Assembly: GCF_013464915.1 (NCBI RefSeq)
Contig: NZ_RAVT01000021.1
Span: 39,920 to 73,022 of the forward strand
Direction: 5' to 3'
Length of the DNA: 33,103 nt
From: Stenotrophomonas maltophilia
GTDB lineage: Bacteria; Pseudomonadota; Gammaproteobacteria; Xanthomonadales; Xanthomonadaceae
Part shown: positions 1 to 7,436 of the stretch, one piece after another
How positions within the stretch are numbered: the first letter of the stretch is position 1
Layout of the letters: each line of letters starts with the position of its first letter
Position numbers and translations under genes: made by a program
The notes under the pieces: generated by a model
What the model was told of the DNA's origin: nothing
The model's input: the letters and a program-made list of their open reading frames with translations, nothing else
The model's database searches: none

Positions 1-7
1 CACTACC

Positions 8-70
8 GGTAGGTGCCAAGCTTGGTTGGCACGCGTGAACCCCATGCGCCAACCAAGGTTGGCGTCTACC
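8..70. repeat. SMAG/REP inverted pair upstream of xthA
   Basis: Two GTAG-headed palindromic arms face each other: GGTAGGTGCCAAGCTTGG on the left, and on the right a segment whose complement begins GGTAGACGCCAACCTTGG. They are separated by about 12 nt. The shape (GTAG head, short stem, inverted pair) matches the SMAG repeats of Stenotrophomonas. The pair ends 15 nt before the xthA -10 element. Confidence 0.8.
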
Positions 71-84
71 AAACCCGGGCCGGG

Positions 85-96
85 TAGAATGGCCTC
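85..96 (+). promoter_or_regulatory. Candidate leaderless promoter of xthA
   Basis: TAGAAT at 85-90 is followed by exactly 6 nt and the xthA ATG, with no Shine-Dalgarno between. Initiation about 7 nt after the hexamer would start the transcript at the ATG. No convincing -35 is visible. The same spacing recurs at five other genes in the window. Confidence 0.5.
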
Positions 97-864
97 ATGA
101 AGATCGCCTCGTGGAACGTCAATTCGCTCAATGTCCGCCTGCCGCACCTGGAGCAGTGGCTCAAGGAGTTCGGCCCGGACATCGTCGGTATCCAGGAAAC
201 CAAGCTGGAGGACCACAAGTTCCCCGATTCGGCGCTGATCGCCGCGGGCTACCGCAGCGTGTTCGCCGGCCAGAAGACCTACAACGGCGTGGCGCTGCTG
301 TCGCGTGAACCGGCGCAGGACGTGCAGATCGGCATTCCCGGCTTCGAGGACGAGCAGAAGCGCGTCATCGCCGGTACCTTCGGCGACCTGCGGGTGATCA
401 ACCTGTACGTGGTCAACGGCCAGGACATCGGCACCGACAAGTACGACTACAAGCTGCGCTGGCTGGAAGCGGTGCATGCGTGGATCGCCGAAGAACTGCA
501 GCGGCACCCGAAGCTGATCGTGATGGGTGACTTCAACATCGCCCCGGACGCGCGCGATGTGCATGACCCGGAGGTGTGGAACGAGAACCACATCCTGACC
601 TCCACCGCCGAGCGCGGCGCGCTCAACAAGCTGCTGCAGCTGGGCCTGCACGATGGCTTCCGCCTGCACAATGACGAGGCGGGCACCTTCAGCTGGTGGG
701 ATTACCGTGCCGCCGGCTTCCGCCGCAACCTGGGCCTGCGCATCGACCTGACCCTGGTCTCCGACGCGCTGAAGGGCAGTGCCGTGGCCTCGGGCATCGA
801 CCGCGAGCCGCGCACCTGGGAACGCCCGAGCGACCATGCGCCGGCGTGGGTTCAGTTGGGTTGA
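97..864 (+). CDS. xthA: Exodeoxyribonuclease III / AP endonuclease
   Basis: A base-excision repair nuclease that cleaves 5' of abasic sites and removes 3'-blocking groups. The 255-residue product has the whole exonuclease III signature: WNVNSLNVR at the N-terminus, QETK with the metal-binding Glu34, GDFNIAPDARDVHDP with Asp145 and Asn147, RIDLTLVS with Asp217, and the C-terminal SDHAP with the catalytic Asp246-His247 pair. The length is close to E. coli XthA (268). The start is the first ATG of the frame, and a -10-like hexamer 6 nt upstream suggests a leaderless message. It is convergent with the GlsB-type gene. The family call is secure; xthA versus a second exoA-like paralogue cannot be separated here. 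Confidence 0.93.
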   Translation: MKIASWNVNSLNVRLPHLEQWLKEFGPDIVGIQETKLEDHKFPDSALIAAGYRSVFAGQKTYNGVALLSREPAQDVQIGIPGFEDEQKRVIAGTFGDLRVINLYVVNGQDIGTDKYDYKLRWLEAVHAWIAEELQRHPKLIVMGDFNIAPDARDVHDPEVWNENHILTSTAERGALNKLLQLGLHDGFRLHNDEAGTFSWWDYRAAGFRRNLGLRIDLTLVSDALKGSAVASGIDREPRTWERPSDHAPAWVQLG

Positions 865-867
865 ACG

Positions 868-898
868 AACGGGGCCCGACGATTGCCGGGCCCGTTCT
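868..898. terminator. Hairpin between convergent xthA and GlsB-type gene
   Basis: AACGGGGCCCG pairs with CGGGCCCGTT around an 8-nt loop, with one bulged G, immediately after the xthA stop codon. The T-run is short (TTCT), so termination is plausible but not certain. It may serve both converging genes. Confidence 0.5.
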
Positions 899-907
899 GG
901 AAGGTCT

Positions 908-930
908 GCCGGCCAGCGGCCGGCACTACC
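908..930 (-). repeat. Single REP-like GTAG palindrome
   Basis: Read on the minus strand this is GGTAGTGCCGGCCGCTGG followed by CCGGC, a GTAG head with a GCCGGCC stem. An identical copy lies at 16897-16919, where it overlaps the ridA stop codon. It is probably a solo member of the same REP superfamily as SMAG. Confidence 0.75.
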
Positions 931-936
931 CTCAGA

Positions 937-1188
937 TCACCGTATGCTCTTGCGGGTGAACAGGTTGACGATCGCCAGCAGGATCACCGCACCGATCAGC
1001 GAGAACAGGAAGGTGCGGATGGTGATCGCTTCGTTGATGCCGCCGCCGAACAGCCAGCCGGAAATCAGCGCGCCGACGATGCCGACCACGATGTTGAGAA
1101 TGATGCCCTGCTGGGCATCGCGCTTCATGATGATGCTGGCCAGCCAGCCCACGATGCCGCCGACGATCAGCCAGATGATGATGCCCAT
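937..1188 (-). CDS. GlsB/YeaQ/YmgE family small membrane protein
   Basis: An 83-residue very hydrophobic protein of the transglycosylase-associated / GlsB-YeaQ-YmgE family, small inner-membrane proteins linked to stress. Their biochemical role is not settled. It opens MGIIIWLIVGGIVGWLAS, continues with a second Gly-rich segment (IILNIVVGIVGALISGWLFGG) and ends with a third segment (FLFSLIGAVILLAIVNL), so three membrane passes are likely. I chose the ATG at 1188 over an upstream in-frame start at 1251 because GGAGG lies 7 nt before it and the family begins at this hydrophobic segment. It is convergent with xthA and divergent from the phosphopantetheinyl transferase gene. Confidence 0.88.
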   Translation of the reverse strand: MGIIIWLIVGGIVGWLASIIMKRDAQQGIILNIVVGIVGALISGWLFGGGINEAITIRTFLFSLIGAVILLAIVNLFTRKSIR

Positions 1189-1272
1189 GATCGAACCTCC
1201 GGTGGAAAACTGTGACCAGTTGACGCGCAGGGCCGTGAACCCGTCGTGCAATTACGTGATGGGCGCGTGCGG

Positions 1273-1872
1273 ATGAGCCTGCCAGCCACCCTTGAGGGCC
1301 CGTGGCGCTTCGGCCCGGTGACGGTCTGGCGGCGCCCGCATGTGCCCGGCCATCGCGGCGAACCGCAGGCACGGCAGGTGCTGGCGCAGGCGCTGGGCGC
1401 CGACCCGGAGACGCTGCCGCTGGTCCGCGACGACAAGGGCCGGCCGGAACTGAGCGGCGCGCTGGCCCACTACGGCACCGGCTGGAGCCACAGCGGCGAG
1501 GTGCTGCTGGTGGCGCTGGGCGAAGGCGTGCGGCTGGGCGTGGACCTGGAGCTGCTGCGGCCGCGGGCCCGCCTGCTGGAGATCGTGCAGCGCTTCTTCC
1601 ACCCCGAGGAAGTGGCCTGGCTGGAAAGCCTGGACGAGGCCGGGCGCGAGCACTGGTTCTTCCGCGTGTGGTGCGCCAAGGAGGCGCTGCTCAAGGCGCA
1701 CGGCCAGGGGATTTCCTTCGGCCTGCACCGCCTGCAGCTGGCGCCCGGGGCCGATGGCGCCCTGCACCTGCGCTGGTGCGACCCGGAACTGGGCGAGGCC
1801 GCGCGCTGGCACCTGCACGAATGGCAGGCCACCGGCCAGTTCCGCGCCGCATTGGCCTGGTATCCACACTGA
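1273..1872 (+). CDS. 4'-phosphopantetheinyl transferase superfamily protein
   Basis: Transfers the phosphopantetheine arm of CoA to a serine of carrier-protein domains. In the 199-residue frame, the defining motifs are GWSHSG near residue 70, LGVDLE with the Mg-binding Asp91 and Glu93, and WCAKEALLK at 133-141. The layout is the larger Sfp/HetI/EntD-like type rather than the ~120-residue AcpS. The carrier substrate (fatty acid ACP, a peptide synthetase or a pigment ACP) cannot be told from the sequence; no synthase is nearby. The start is uncertain: ATG 1273 lacks a good ribosome site, and GTG 1246 and GTG 1267 are in frame. A 39-nt gap separates it from rsmG. Confidence 0.87.
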   Translation: MSLPATLEGPWRFGPVTVWRRPHVPGHRGEPQARQVLAQALGADPETLPLVRDDKGRPELSGALAHYGTGWSHSGEVLLVALGEGVRLGVDLELLRPRARLLEIVQRFFHPEEVAWLESLDEAGREHWFFRVWCAKEALLKAHGQGISFGLHRLQLAPGADGALHLRWCDPELGEAARWHLHEWQATGQFRAALAWYPH

Positions 1873-1899
1873 AGCGGGGAATCAGCGCGCAAAACCGGC

Positions 1900-1911
1900 G
1901 ATAATGCCGGC
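1900..1911 (+). promoter_or_regulatory. Candidate leaderless promoter of rsmG
   Basis: GATAAT at 1900-1905, then 6 nt (GCCGGC) and the rsmG ATG. No Shine-Dalgarno lies between, so transcript start and start codon should nearly coincide. The -35 region is not recognisable. Confidence 0.5.
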
Positions 1912-2550
1912 ATGAGCGAACACCCACTTCCCGCCAGCGTGTCTGCCACGCTGGAACAGGGCCTGGCCAGCATGGGCCTGGACGCCGCGCTGGCGCCGCC
2001 GCTGCTGCGCTACCTGGCCCTGCTGCACCGCTGGAACGGCACCTACAACCTCACCGCCATCCGCGATCCGCAGGAGATGGTCACCCGCCACCTGCTCGAC
2101 TCGCTGGCGATGCAGCCGTTCGTGGCCGATGGCAGCCTGGCCGACCTCGGCACCGGCCCCGGGTTGCCCGGCATCCCGCTGGCGATCGCCTGCCCGGGCC
2201 TGCAGGTCACCCTGGTCGAGAGCAACGGCAAGAAGGCGCGCTTCATGCGCGAGGCCGTGCGCCAGCTCGGCCTGGGCAACGCCCGCGTGGCCGAATCGCG
2301 CGCCGAGGCGCTGGACGAGGCCGGTCGCTACGACCAGCTCACCGCGCGCGCGATGGACACCCTGGCCGGCATCGTCCGTGTGGGTGGCCATCTGCTGCGC
2401 CCCGGTGGCGTACTGCTGGCCATGAAGGGCGTCCATCCCCATGAGGAGATCGCGGAGCTGCCGGCTGGCTGGCAGGTGCGCGAAGTGACCCCGCTGAGCG
2501 TGCCCGGCCTGGCCGGCGAACGCCACCTGGTCACTGTTACAGGCCCCTGA
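1912..2550 (+). CDS. rsmG: 16S rRNA (guanine-527-N7)-methyltransferase
   Basis: RsmG (GidB) methylates G527 of 16S rRNA in the 530 loop with S-adenosylmethionine; loss gives low-level streptomycin resistance in other bacteria. The product is 212 residues, near the usual 205-215. The RHLLDSL segment around residue 60, the SAM-binding loop [14 protein letters not shown] at about 78-91 and [11 protein letters not shown] at 101-111 are diagnostic. The gene stands just before parA-parB, the classical gidB-parA-parB order near many bacterial replication origins. Transcription probably starts at or beside its ATG. Confidence 0.95.
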   Translation: MSEHPLPASVSATLEQGLASMGLDAALAPPLLRYLALLHRWNGTYNLTAIRDPQEMVTRHLLDSLAMQPFVADGSLADLGTGPGLPGIPLAIACPGLQVTLVESNGKKARFMREAVRQLGLGNARVAESRAEALDEAGRYDQLTARAMDTLAGIVRVGGHLLRPGGVLLAMKGVHPHEEIAELPAGWQVREVTPLSVPGLAGERHLVTVTGP

Positions 2551-2620
2551 TTGCCATCGCCAGCCCCTTGTGGAACAAGAGGTTGGCGATTCACGATTTC
2601 CGCCCGGGGCCGGTTGTACG

Positions 2621-2626
2621 CATAAT
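2621..2626 (+). promoter_or_regulatory. Possible -10 element for parAB
   Basis: CATAAT, preceded by TACG, lies 37 nt upstream of the parA ATG in the rsmG-parA gap. The -35 is poor (TTTCCG about 18 nt upstream). It would give a leader of roughly 30 nt with a weak GAGG site before parA. Confidence 0.35.
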
Positions 2627-2663
2627 GACCGGTCCCAACCATCCGTCGACGAGGCACACCTGC

Positions 2664-3461
2664 ATGGCCCGCATCATCGCCATCGCCAACCAGAAGGGTG
2701 GCGTCGGCAAGACCACGACCGCCGTCAACCTGGCCGCTTCCCTGGCCAACGCCCCCAAGCGCGTGCTGCTGGTCGACCTGGACTCGCAGGGCAACGCGAC
2801 GATGGGCAGCGGCGTGGACAAGCGCGAGCTGGCCGCCTCCACCTGTGATCTGCTGCTGGGCGAGAACAGCGCCGCCGACGTGCGCGTGCAGACCGCCGAA
2901 GGCTACGACCTGCTGCCGGGCAACATCGACCTGACCGCCGCCGAAATCCAGCTGATGGGCCAGAGCGAGCGCGAGCAGCGCCTGAAGCGCGCGCTGGCGC
3001 CGATCCGCGACGAGTACGACTACATCCTGATCGACTGCCCGCCGGCGCTGTCGCTGCTGACGCTCAACGCGCTGGCCGCCGCCGATTCGGTGATCGTGCC
3101 GATGCAGTGCGAGTACTACGCGCTGGAAGGCCTGAGCGCGCTGGTGGAAACCATCGAAGCGCTGCGCACCAGCCTGAACCCGGCGCTGGAGATCGAAGGC
3201 GTGCTGCGCACCATGTTCGACGTGCGCAACAATCTGGCCAACGCGGTCTCGGCCGAACTGACCGAGCACTTCGGCGACCGCGTGTTCCGCACCATCGTGC
3301 CGCGCAACGTGCGCCTGGCCGAAGCGCCCAGCCATGGCCAGAGCATCGTCGGCTACGACCGCGCCTCGCGCGGTGGCGTGGCCTACCTGGGCCTGGCCGG
3401 CGAGATCATCCGCCGCAACAACGAACGCAACAAGGCCGCCAAGGCCGTGGAGACCGTCTGA
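2664..3461 (+). CDS. parA: Chromosome-partitioning ATPase ParA (Soj)
   Basis: The DNA-binding Walker-type ATPase that moves ParB-parS complexes and so segregates the origin. The 265-residue protein begins MARIIAIANQKGGVGKTT, the deviant Walker A box with its signature Lys (Lys11) and the P-loop Lys16. DLDSQGNAT (A') and the Walker B-like LIDCPPALS follow. There is no N-terminal helix-turn-helix extension, so this is the short chromosomal type. I took ATG 2664 because the family starts right at the P-loop strand; the 32 residues upstream in the open frame do not look like ParA. Its TGA overlaps the parB ATG by one base, which implies translational coupling. Confidence 0.96.
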   Translation: MARIIAIANQKGGVGKTTTAVNLAASLANAPKRVLLVDLDSQGNATMGSGVDKRELAASTCDLLLGENSAADVRVQTAEGYDLLPGNIDLTAAEIQLMGQSEREQRLKRALAPIRDEYDYILIDCPPALSLLTLNALAAADSVIVPMQCEYYALEGLSALVETIEALRTSLNPALEIEGVLRTMFDVRNNLANAVSAELTEHFGDRVFRTIVPRNVRLAEAPSHGQSIVGYDRASRGGVAYLGLAGEIIRRNNERNKAAKAVETV

Positions 3462-4384
3462 TGACCAGCAGCAAGCCGGCAGCCAAGAAGCGAGGCCTCG
3501 GCCGTGGCCTGGACGCGCTGCTGGGCCCGAAGGGGGCGGTCAGCCAGGTGCAGGCCACCACCGCGGTGATCGAGCCGCTGCCGGGTGAAGTGCTGCGCAA
3601 GCTGGCCGTGGGCCAGCTGCAGCCGGGCAAGTACCAGCCGCGCCGCGAGATGGACGAGGGCAAGCTGTCCGAGCTGGCCGACTCGATCAAGTCGCAGGGC
3701 GTGATCCAGCCGATCCTGGTGCGCCAGCTGCCGGCGGGCAACTACGAAATCGTCGCCGGTGAGCGCCGCTGGCGCGCCTCGCAGCTGGCCGGCCTCGACG
3801 AAGTGCCGGTGGTGGTGCGCGAGCTGGAAGACCGCACCGTCATCGCGATGGCGCTGATCGAGAACATCCAGCGCGAAGACCTCAACCCGCTGGAAGAAGC
3901 CGAGGCGCTGCAGCGCCTGATCAGCGAATTCACCCTGACCCATGCCGAGGCCGCCGAGGCCGTCGGCCGCTCGCGCGCGGCGGTATCCAACCTGCTGCGC
4001 CTGCTGGAGCTGCCGGTGGCGATCCGCCTGCTGCTGGAAACCCGCCGCCTGGAAATGGGCCACGCCCGCGCGCTGCTTACCCTGGCCCCCGAGCTGGCCG
4101 GCAAGCTGGCGCAGGAAGCGGCCGACGAAGGCTGGTCGGTGCGCGAAGTCGAGCGCCGTGCGCAGGCCTTCGCCGCCGGCAAGGTGCCCAGCAACCGCCC
4201 GGTGGCCACGCCGAAGGTGCAGCAGGCCGACATCGCCTCGCTGGAAACCGAGCTGTCCGAAGCACTGGGGGCCAAGGTGGCGATCAACCATGGCCGCGGC
4301 GGCAAGGGCAAGCTGATCATCCACTACACCGACCTGGATACCCTGGACGGCGTGCTGGAAAAGCTGCGTACGCGCCAGGGCTGA
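3461..4384 (+). CDS. parB: Chromosome-partitioning protein ParB (Spo0J)
   Basis: A CTP-dependent DNA clamp that loads at parS sites and activates ParA. The 307-residue product has the KKRGLGRGLDALLG N-terminal ParA-interacting patch, the ParB/sulfiredoxin-like nucleotide-binding domain with GERRWRAS (residues near 100), the ALIENIQREDLNPLEEA segment, the helix-turn-helix around SRAAVSNLLRLLELP and a C-terminal dimerisation domain ending VLEKLRTRQG. It overlaps parA as TGATG. I looked for a canonical parS (TGTTTCACGTGAAACA) in the window and did not find one, so its sites should lie elsewhere near the origin. Confidence 0.96.
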   Translation: MTSSKPAAKKRGLGRGLDALLGPKGAVSQVQATTAVIEPLPGEVLRKLAVGQLQPGKYQPRREMDEGKLSELADSIKSQGVIQPILVRQLPAGNYEIVAGERRWRASQLAGLDEVPVVVRELEDRTVIAMALIENIQREDLNPLEEAEALQRLISEFTLTHAEAAEAVGRSRAAVSNLLRLLELPVAIRLLLETRRLEMGHARALLTLAPELAGKLAQEAADEGWSVREVERRAQAFAAGKVPSNRPVATPKVQQADIASLETELSEALGAKVAINHGRGGKGKLIIHYTDLDTLDGVLEKLRTRQG

Positions 4385-4510
4385 GCCTGGCGCAGCGACA
4401 GGGAATGCGGCCTGTTCCTGCCGCGTCCTGCAGATGACAGGGAACGCACCGCCGCGCACACCGGGGGATGCACTGCTCTCCGGCCCGTGGCTTCATCCAG
4501 GGAGCAGGAC

Positions 4511-5245
4511 ATGAGCAACGAATACGACGACGTCAGCCCGGACGGCACGCAGATACTGAGGCACCGGCGCGAAAAGGACTTCGTGCTCGCCATCGGCGAA
4601 GAACAGCATATCGAGGCGATCAGCGACCACATCGCGCGCCATCTCGGGCCGATCGCCACGGTCCTGCACGAACTCATCTCCGACCTGGTGCACATCGACG
4701 TGCACGTGGTGCCGGCCAATGACCGTTGCCCCTACCTGCGCCTGGTCACCTCCGGCATGAGCGACCTGCCGATGACCGTGCCCGCCGAGGCGGACGCGGA
4801 CGTGCTGCGCTACATGGAGCTGATGGTGACCCTGCCGGCCGACTGGCCGATGTCCCAGGACGCCTTCGAGGACGAGCGCAACTACTGGCCGGTGCGCCTG
4901 CTGAAGGGCATGGCGCGGCTGCCGCACGAGTACGACACCTGGCTGGGCTTCGGCCACACCATTCCCAACGGCCATCCCAGCGAGCCCTATGCGCCGGGCG
5001 TGGGTTTCGACGGCGCCATCGTGCTGCCGCCGGTCACCACGCCGGATGACTTCGCCACGCTGGAACTGGACGACGGCAAGCGCATCAGCTTCATGAGCCT
5101 GGTCCCGCTGTACCCCGAAGAGATGGACCTGAAGCTGAAGAAGGGCGCCGACGTCCTGCTCGACCGCTTCGATGCGAAACAGATCAACGATGTGATCGAA
5201 CCGGGCCGGGTGAACGTCGCGAAGAAGCGTTTCGGTTTGTTCTGA
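4511..5245 (+). CDS. Suppressor of fused (SUFU) domain protein
   Basis: A 244-residue protein that I place in the bacterial suppressor-of-fused family. The evidence is HIDVHVVPA followed by PYLRLVTSGMSDLPM, the ELMVTLPADWPM strand, a WPVRLLKGMARLPHEYDTWLG segment, GHTIPNG, and the late GKRISFMSLVPLYPEEMDLKLKKG. In bacteria SUFU domains often act as immunity proteins in polymorphic-toxin loci, but no toxin gene is visible beside this one, so its role is open. The start ATG 4511 has GGGAGCAGGAC in front. There is no signal peptide, so it is predicted to be cytoplasmic. It stands alone, 126 nt after parB; that gap shows nothing recognisable. Confidence 0.85.
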   Translation: MSNEYDDVSPDGTQILRHRREKDFVLAIGEEQHIEAISDHIARHLGPIATVLHELISDLVHIDVHVVPANDRCPYLRLVTSGMSDLPMTVPAEADADVLRYMELMVTLPADWPMSQDAFEDERNYWPVRLLKGMARLPHEYDTWLGFGHTIPNGHPSEPYAPGVGFDGAIVLPPVTTPDDFATLELDDGKRISFMSLVPLYPEEMDLKLKKGADVLLDRFDAKQINDVIEPGRVNVAKKRFGLF

Positions 5246-5257
5246 GACCGGTAACAT

Positions 5258-5289
5258 CAGGGGCCTGAATTTCTGCTTCCGGGCCCCTG
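5258..5289. other. Inverted repeat before the epimerase start
   Basis: CAGGGGCC pairs with GGCCCCTG across a 16-nt spacer and ends 2 nt before the epimerase ATG. It could terminate the upstream gene poorly (no T-run), mask the start codon region in RNA, or be an operator. The purpose is not known. Confidence 0.4.
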
Positions 5290-5291
5290 CC

Positions 5292-6257
5292 ATGACCATC
5301 CTGCTTACCGGCGCTGCCGGTTTCATCGGTGCCTACACCGCCCGCGCCCTGCTGGAGCAGGGTCAGGCCGTGGTCGGCCTGGACAACTTCAACGATTACT
5401 ACGACCCGCAGATCAAGCGCGACCGCGTGGCCGCGCTGTGCCCGGCGCTGGACCTGCGCACGCTGGACCTGACCGACCGCGATGGCCTGGCGGCGTTGTT
5501 CGACGAGGTGCAGCCGACGGCGGTGATCCACCTGGCTGCACAGGCCGGCGTGCGCTATTCGCTGGAAAACCCGCAGGCCTACGTCGACAGCAATCTGGTC
5601 GGCTTCGTCAACATGCTCGAGCTGTGCCGTCACCGTGGCGTGCAGCACCTGGTCTATGCCTCCAGCAGCTCGGTGTATGGCGACTCGGCCACGCCGCCGT
5701 TCTCCGAGGACCAGCGCGTGGACCAGCCGCGCTCGCTGTACGCGGCCACCAAGGCCGCCAACGAGCTGATGGCCTACACCTACGCGCAGCTGTATGGCCT
5801 GCATGCCACCGGCCTGCGCTTCTTCACCGTGTATGGGCCGTGGGGCCGGCCGGACATGGCGCCGCTGCTGTTCTCGCGTGCGGTGCTGGCCGGGCGGCCG
5901 ATCGACGTGTTCAACGAAGGCCGCATGCAGCGCGATTTCACACATGTCTCCGACATCGTGGCCGGTATCCTCGGCGCGCTCGCGCACCCGGGCGATGGTC
6001 CGGTGCCGCACCGGGTGTTCAACCTCGGCAACCATACGCCGGTCGAGCTGGAGCGCTTCATCAGCGTGATCGAGCAGGCCGCCGGCCGCCCCGCGCAGAA
6101 GGTCTACAAGCCCATGCAGCCCGGCGACATGGTGCGCACGATGGCCGATACCCGGCGCGCATATGACGCATTCGGCTTCGACGCGGTAACTCCGATCGAA
6201 GAAGGGTTGCCCCCCGTCGTGCAGTGGTGCCGCGAGTATTTTGGTGATCGCGCCTGA
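5292..6257 (+). CDS. NAD-dependent epimerase, UDP-glucuronate 4-epimerase-like
   Basis: A 321-residue short-chain dehydrogenase/reductase of the extended nucleotide-sugar epimerase type. The N-terminus MTILLTGAAGFIGAYTA holds the GxxGxxG NAD site (residues 7-13). VIHLAAQAGVRYSLENP and YASSSSVYGD (the catalytic Ser/Thr region) come next, and YAATK supplies Tyr150 and Lys154. DNFNDYYDP after strand 2, the RFFTVYGPWGRPDMA loop and FNEGRMQRDFTHVSDIV are typical of UDP-glucuronate 4-epimerases (LpsL/WbnF/CapI-like), which make UDP-galacturonate. The length fits. It heads a same-strand run with a GT2 glycosyltransferase and a LABN protein (89-nt gap, then a 1-nt overlap). UDP-glucose epimerase activity is a less likely alternative. 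Confidence 0.85.
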   Translation: MTILLTGAAGFIGAYTARALLEQGQAVVGLDNFNDYYDPQIKRDRVAALCPALDLRTLDLTDRDGLAALFDEVQPTAVIHLAAQAGVRYSLENPQAYVDSNLVGFVNMLELCRHRGVQHLVYASSSSVYGDSATPPFSEDQRVDQPRSLYAATKAANELMAYTYAQLYGLHATGLRFFTVYGPWGRPDMAPLLFSRAVLAGRPIDVFNEGRMQRDFTHVSDIVAGILGALAHPGDGPVPHRVFNLGNHTPVELERFISVIEQAAGRPAQKVYKPMQPGDMVRTMADTRRAYDAFGFDAVTPIEEGLPPVVQWCREYFGDRA

Positions 6258-6346
6258 GGACGGACCCTCACATGGCCGGGTTCATCTTCGGATAACCTCG
6301 GTTTCGGAGAATGCGCGGTCTTTGTCCCCCCTTGGCCGAGTGCCTT

Positions 6347-7069
6347 ATGAGCCAACCCGAGCTTTCCGTTGTCGTCCCGGTGTTCAACGAGCGCGACAAT
6401 GTCGCCCCGCTGGTCGCCGAAATCACCGCTGCACTGCGCGGCCGGCTGCCGTTCGAGATCGTCTACATCGACGACCACTCGCGCGATGACACCCTGGCCG
6501 TGCTGCAGGGCCTGAAGGCGACCACGCCGGAACTGCGGGTGCTGCACCATGTGAACCAGAGCGGGCAGAGCACCGCCGTGCGCACCGGCGTCAAGCACGC
6601 AAGGGCGCCCTGGATCGCCACCCTCGATGGTGACGGCCAGAACGATCCGGCCGATATTCCCAAGCTGCTGGCCGCGCGCGATGCCGCCGAGGCGCAGGTG
6701 AAGCTGTTCGCCGGCTGGCGCGTCAACCGCCAGGACAGCGGCAGCAAGCGCTGGGCCAGCCGCTGGGCCAACGCCATCCGCGCGCGCATGCTGCGCGACG
6801 ACACCCCCGACACCGGCTGCGGCATCAAGCTGTTCGAGCGCAGTGCGTTCCTCGATCTGCCGTACTTCGACCACATGCACCGCTACCTGCCGGCGCTGAT
6901 GCAGCGTGCTGGCTGGAAGACCACCAGCGTGCCGGTCAACCACCGCCACCGCACCGCCGGCGTTTCCAAGTACAACAACCTGGGCCGTGCGCTGGTCGGC
7001 ATTCGTGACCTGCGCGGCGTGGCATGGCTGATCACCCGCAGCAAGCGCACCGCGGTGGAGGAGCGTTGA
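6347..7069 (+). CDS. GT2 polyprenyl-phosphate glycosyltransferase (DPM1/ArnC-like)
   Basis: A 240-residue family 2 glycosyltransferase. ELSVVVPVFNERDNV starts the nucleotide-sugar fold, IDDHSRDDT holds the first acidic pair, TLDGDGQNDP holds the DxD metal site (Asp94/Asp96), and DTGCGIKLFERSAF and the NHRHRTAGVSKYN motif are those of dolichol/undecaprenyl-phosphate sugar transferases. It lacks the C-terminal membrane helices of ArnC, so it should work at the cytoplasmic face of the membrane. Given its neighbours the likely product is a polyprenyl-phosphate uronic acid, but the sugar is inferred. The start is ATG 6347; an ATG at 6311 is in frame but adds residues foreign to the family. Its stop overlaps the next start. 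Confidence 0.87.
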   Translation: MSQPELSVVVPVFNERDNVAPLVAEITAALRGRLPFEIVYIDDHSRDDTLAVLQGLKATTPELRVLHHVNQSGQSTAVRTGVKHARAPWIATLDGDGQNDPADIPKLLAARDAAEAQVKLFAGWRVNRQDSGSKRWASRWANAIRARMLRDDTPDTGCGIKLFERSAFLDLPYFDHMHRYLPALMQRAGWKTTSVPVNHRHRTAGVSKYNNLGRALVGIRDLRGVAWLITRSKRTAVEER

Positions 7070-7416
7070 TGGATCTGGAGCTGCACTGGCTGGACCAGCC
7101 GCTGACCTGGCTGTACTGGACCGGCCTGCATGTGACCGGCTGGAAGTTGATCGGCTATACCGGCGCGCTGATGTTCGGCGGCCGCTGGCTGGTCCAGTTC
7201 ATCGCCTCCAAGCGTGCGGGCAAGCCGGTCATCCCGCGCCTGTTCTGGTACATGAGCGTGATCGGCAGCCTGATGACGCTGAGCTATTTCCTGTTCTCGG
7301 CCAAGCAGGACTCGGTGGGCGTGCTGCAGAACCTGTTCCCGGCGTTCACCGCGTTGTACAGCCTGCACCTGGACATCAAGCACCGCGGCTGGAAGCGGGA
7401 CAGGGCCAGCCACTGA
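7069..7416 (+). CDS. Lipid-A-disaccharide synthase N-terminal (LABN) domain membrane protein
   Basis: A 115-residue protein with three predicted membrane segments, belonging to the small LABN family often seen next to lipid A or core sugar transfer genes. WKLIGYTGALMFGGRWLVQF, then FWYMSVIGSLMTLSYFLFS, then the ending with LQNLFPAFTALYSLHLDIK match the family. It has no catalytic LpxB domain, so it is not a disaccharide synthase. GGAGGAG at 7057-7063 sits inside the end of the glycosyltransferase gene, and the start overlaps that stop (TGATG), so the two are translationally coupled. It may help flip or present the lipid-linked sugar; that role is inference. Confidence 0.85.
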   Translation: MDLELHWLDQPLTWLYWTGLHVTGWKLIGYTGALMFGGRWLVQFIASKRAGKPVIPRLFWYMSVIGSLMTLSYFLFSAKQDSVGVLQNLFPAFTALYSLHLDIKHRGWKRDRASH

Positions 7417-7436
7417 GGGCTGCGCCGGGACGCGGT

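Noticed and set aside
2551..4510. parS sites close to parAB
   Set aside because: No sequence close to TGTTTCACGTGAAACA was found here or elsewhere in the window by eye; TGTTTCAGGCCGAAAA near 30550 is not a palindrome.
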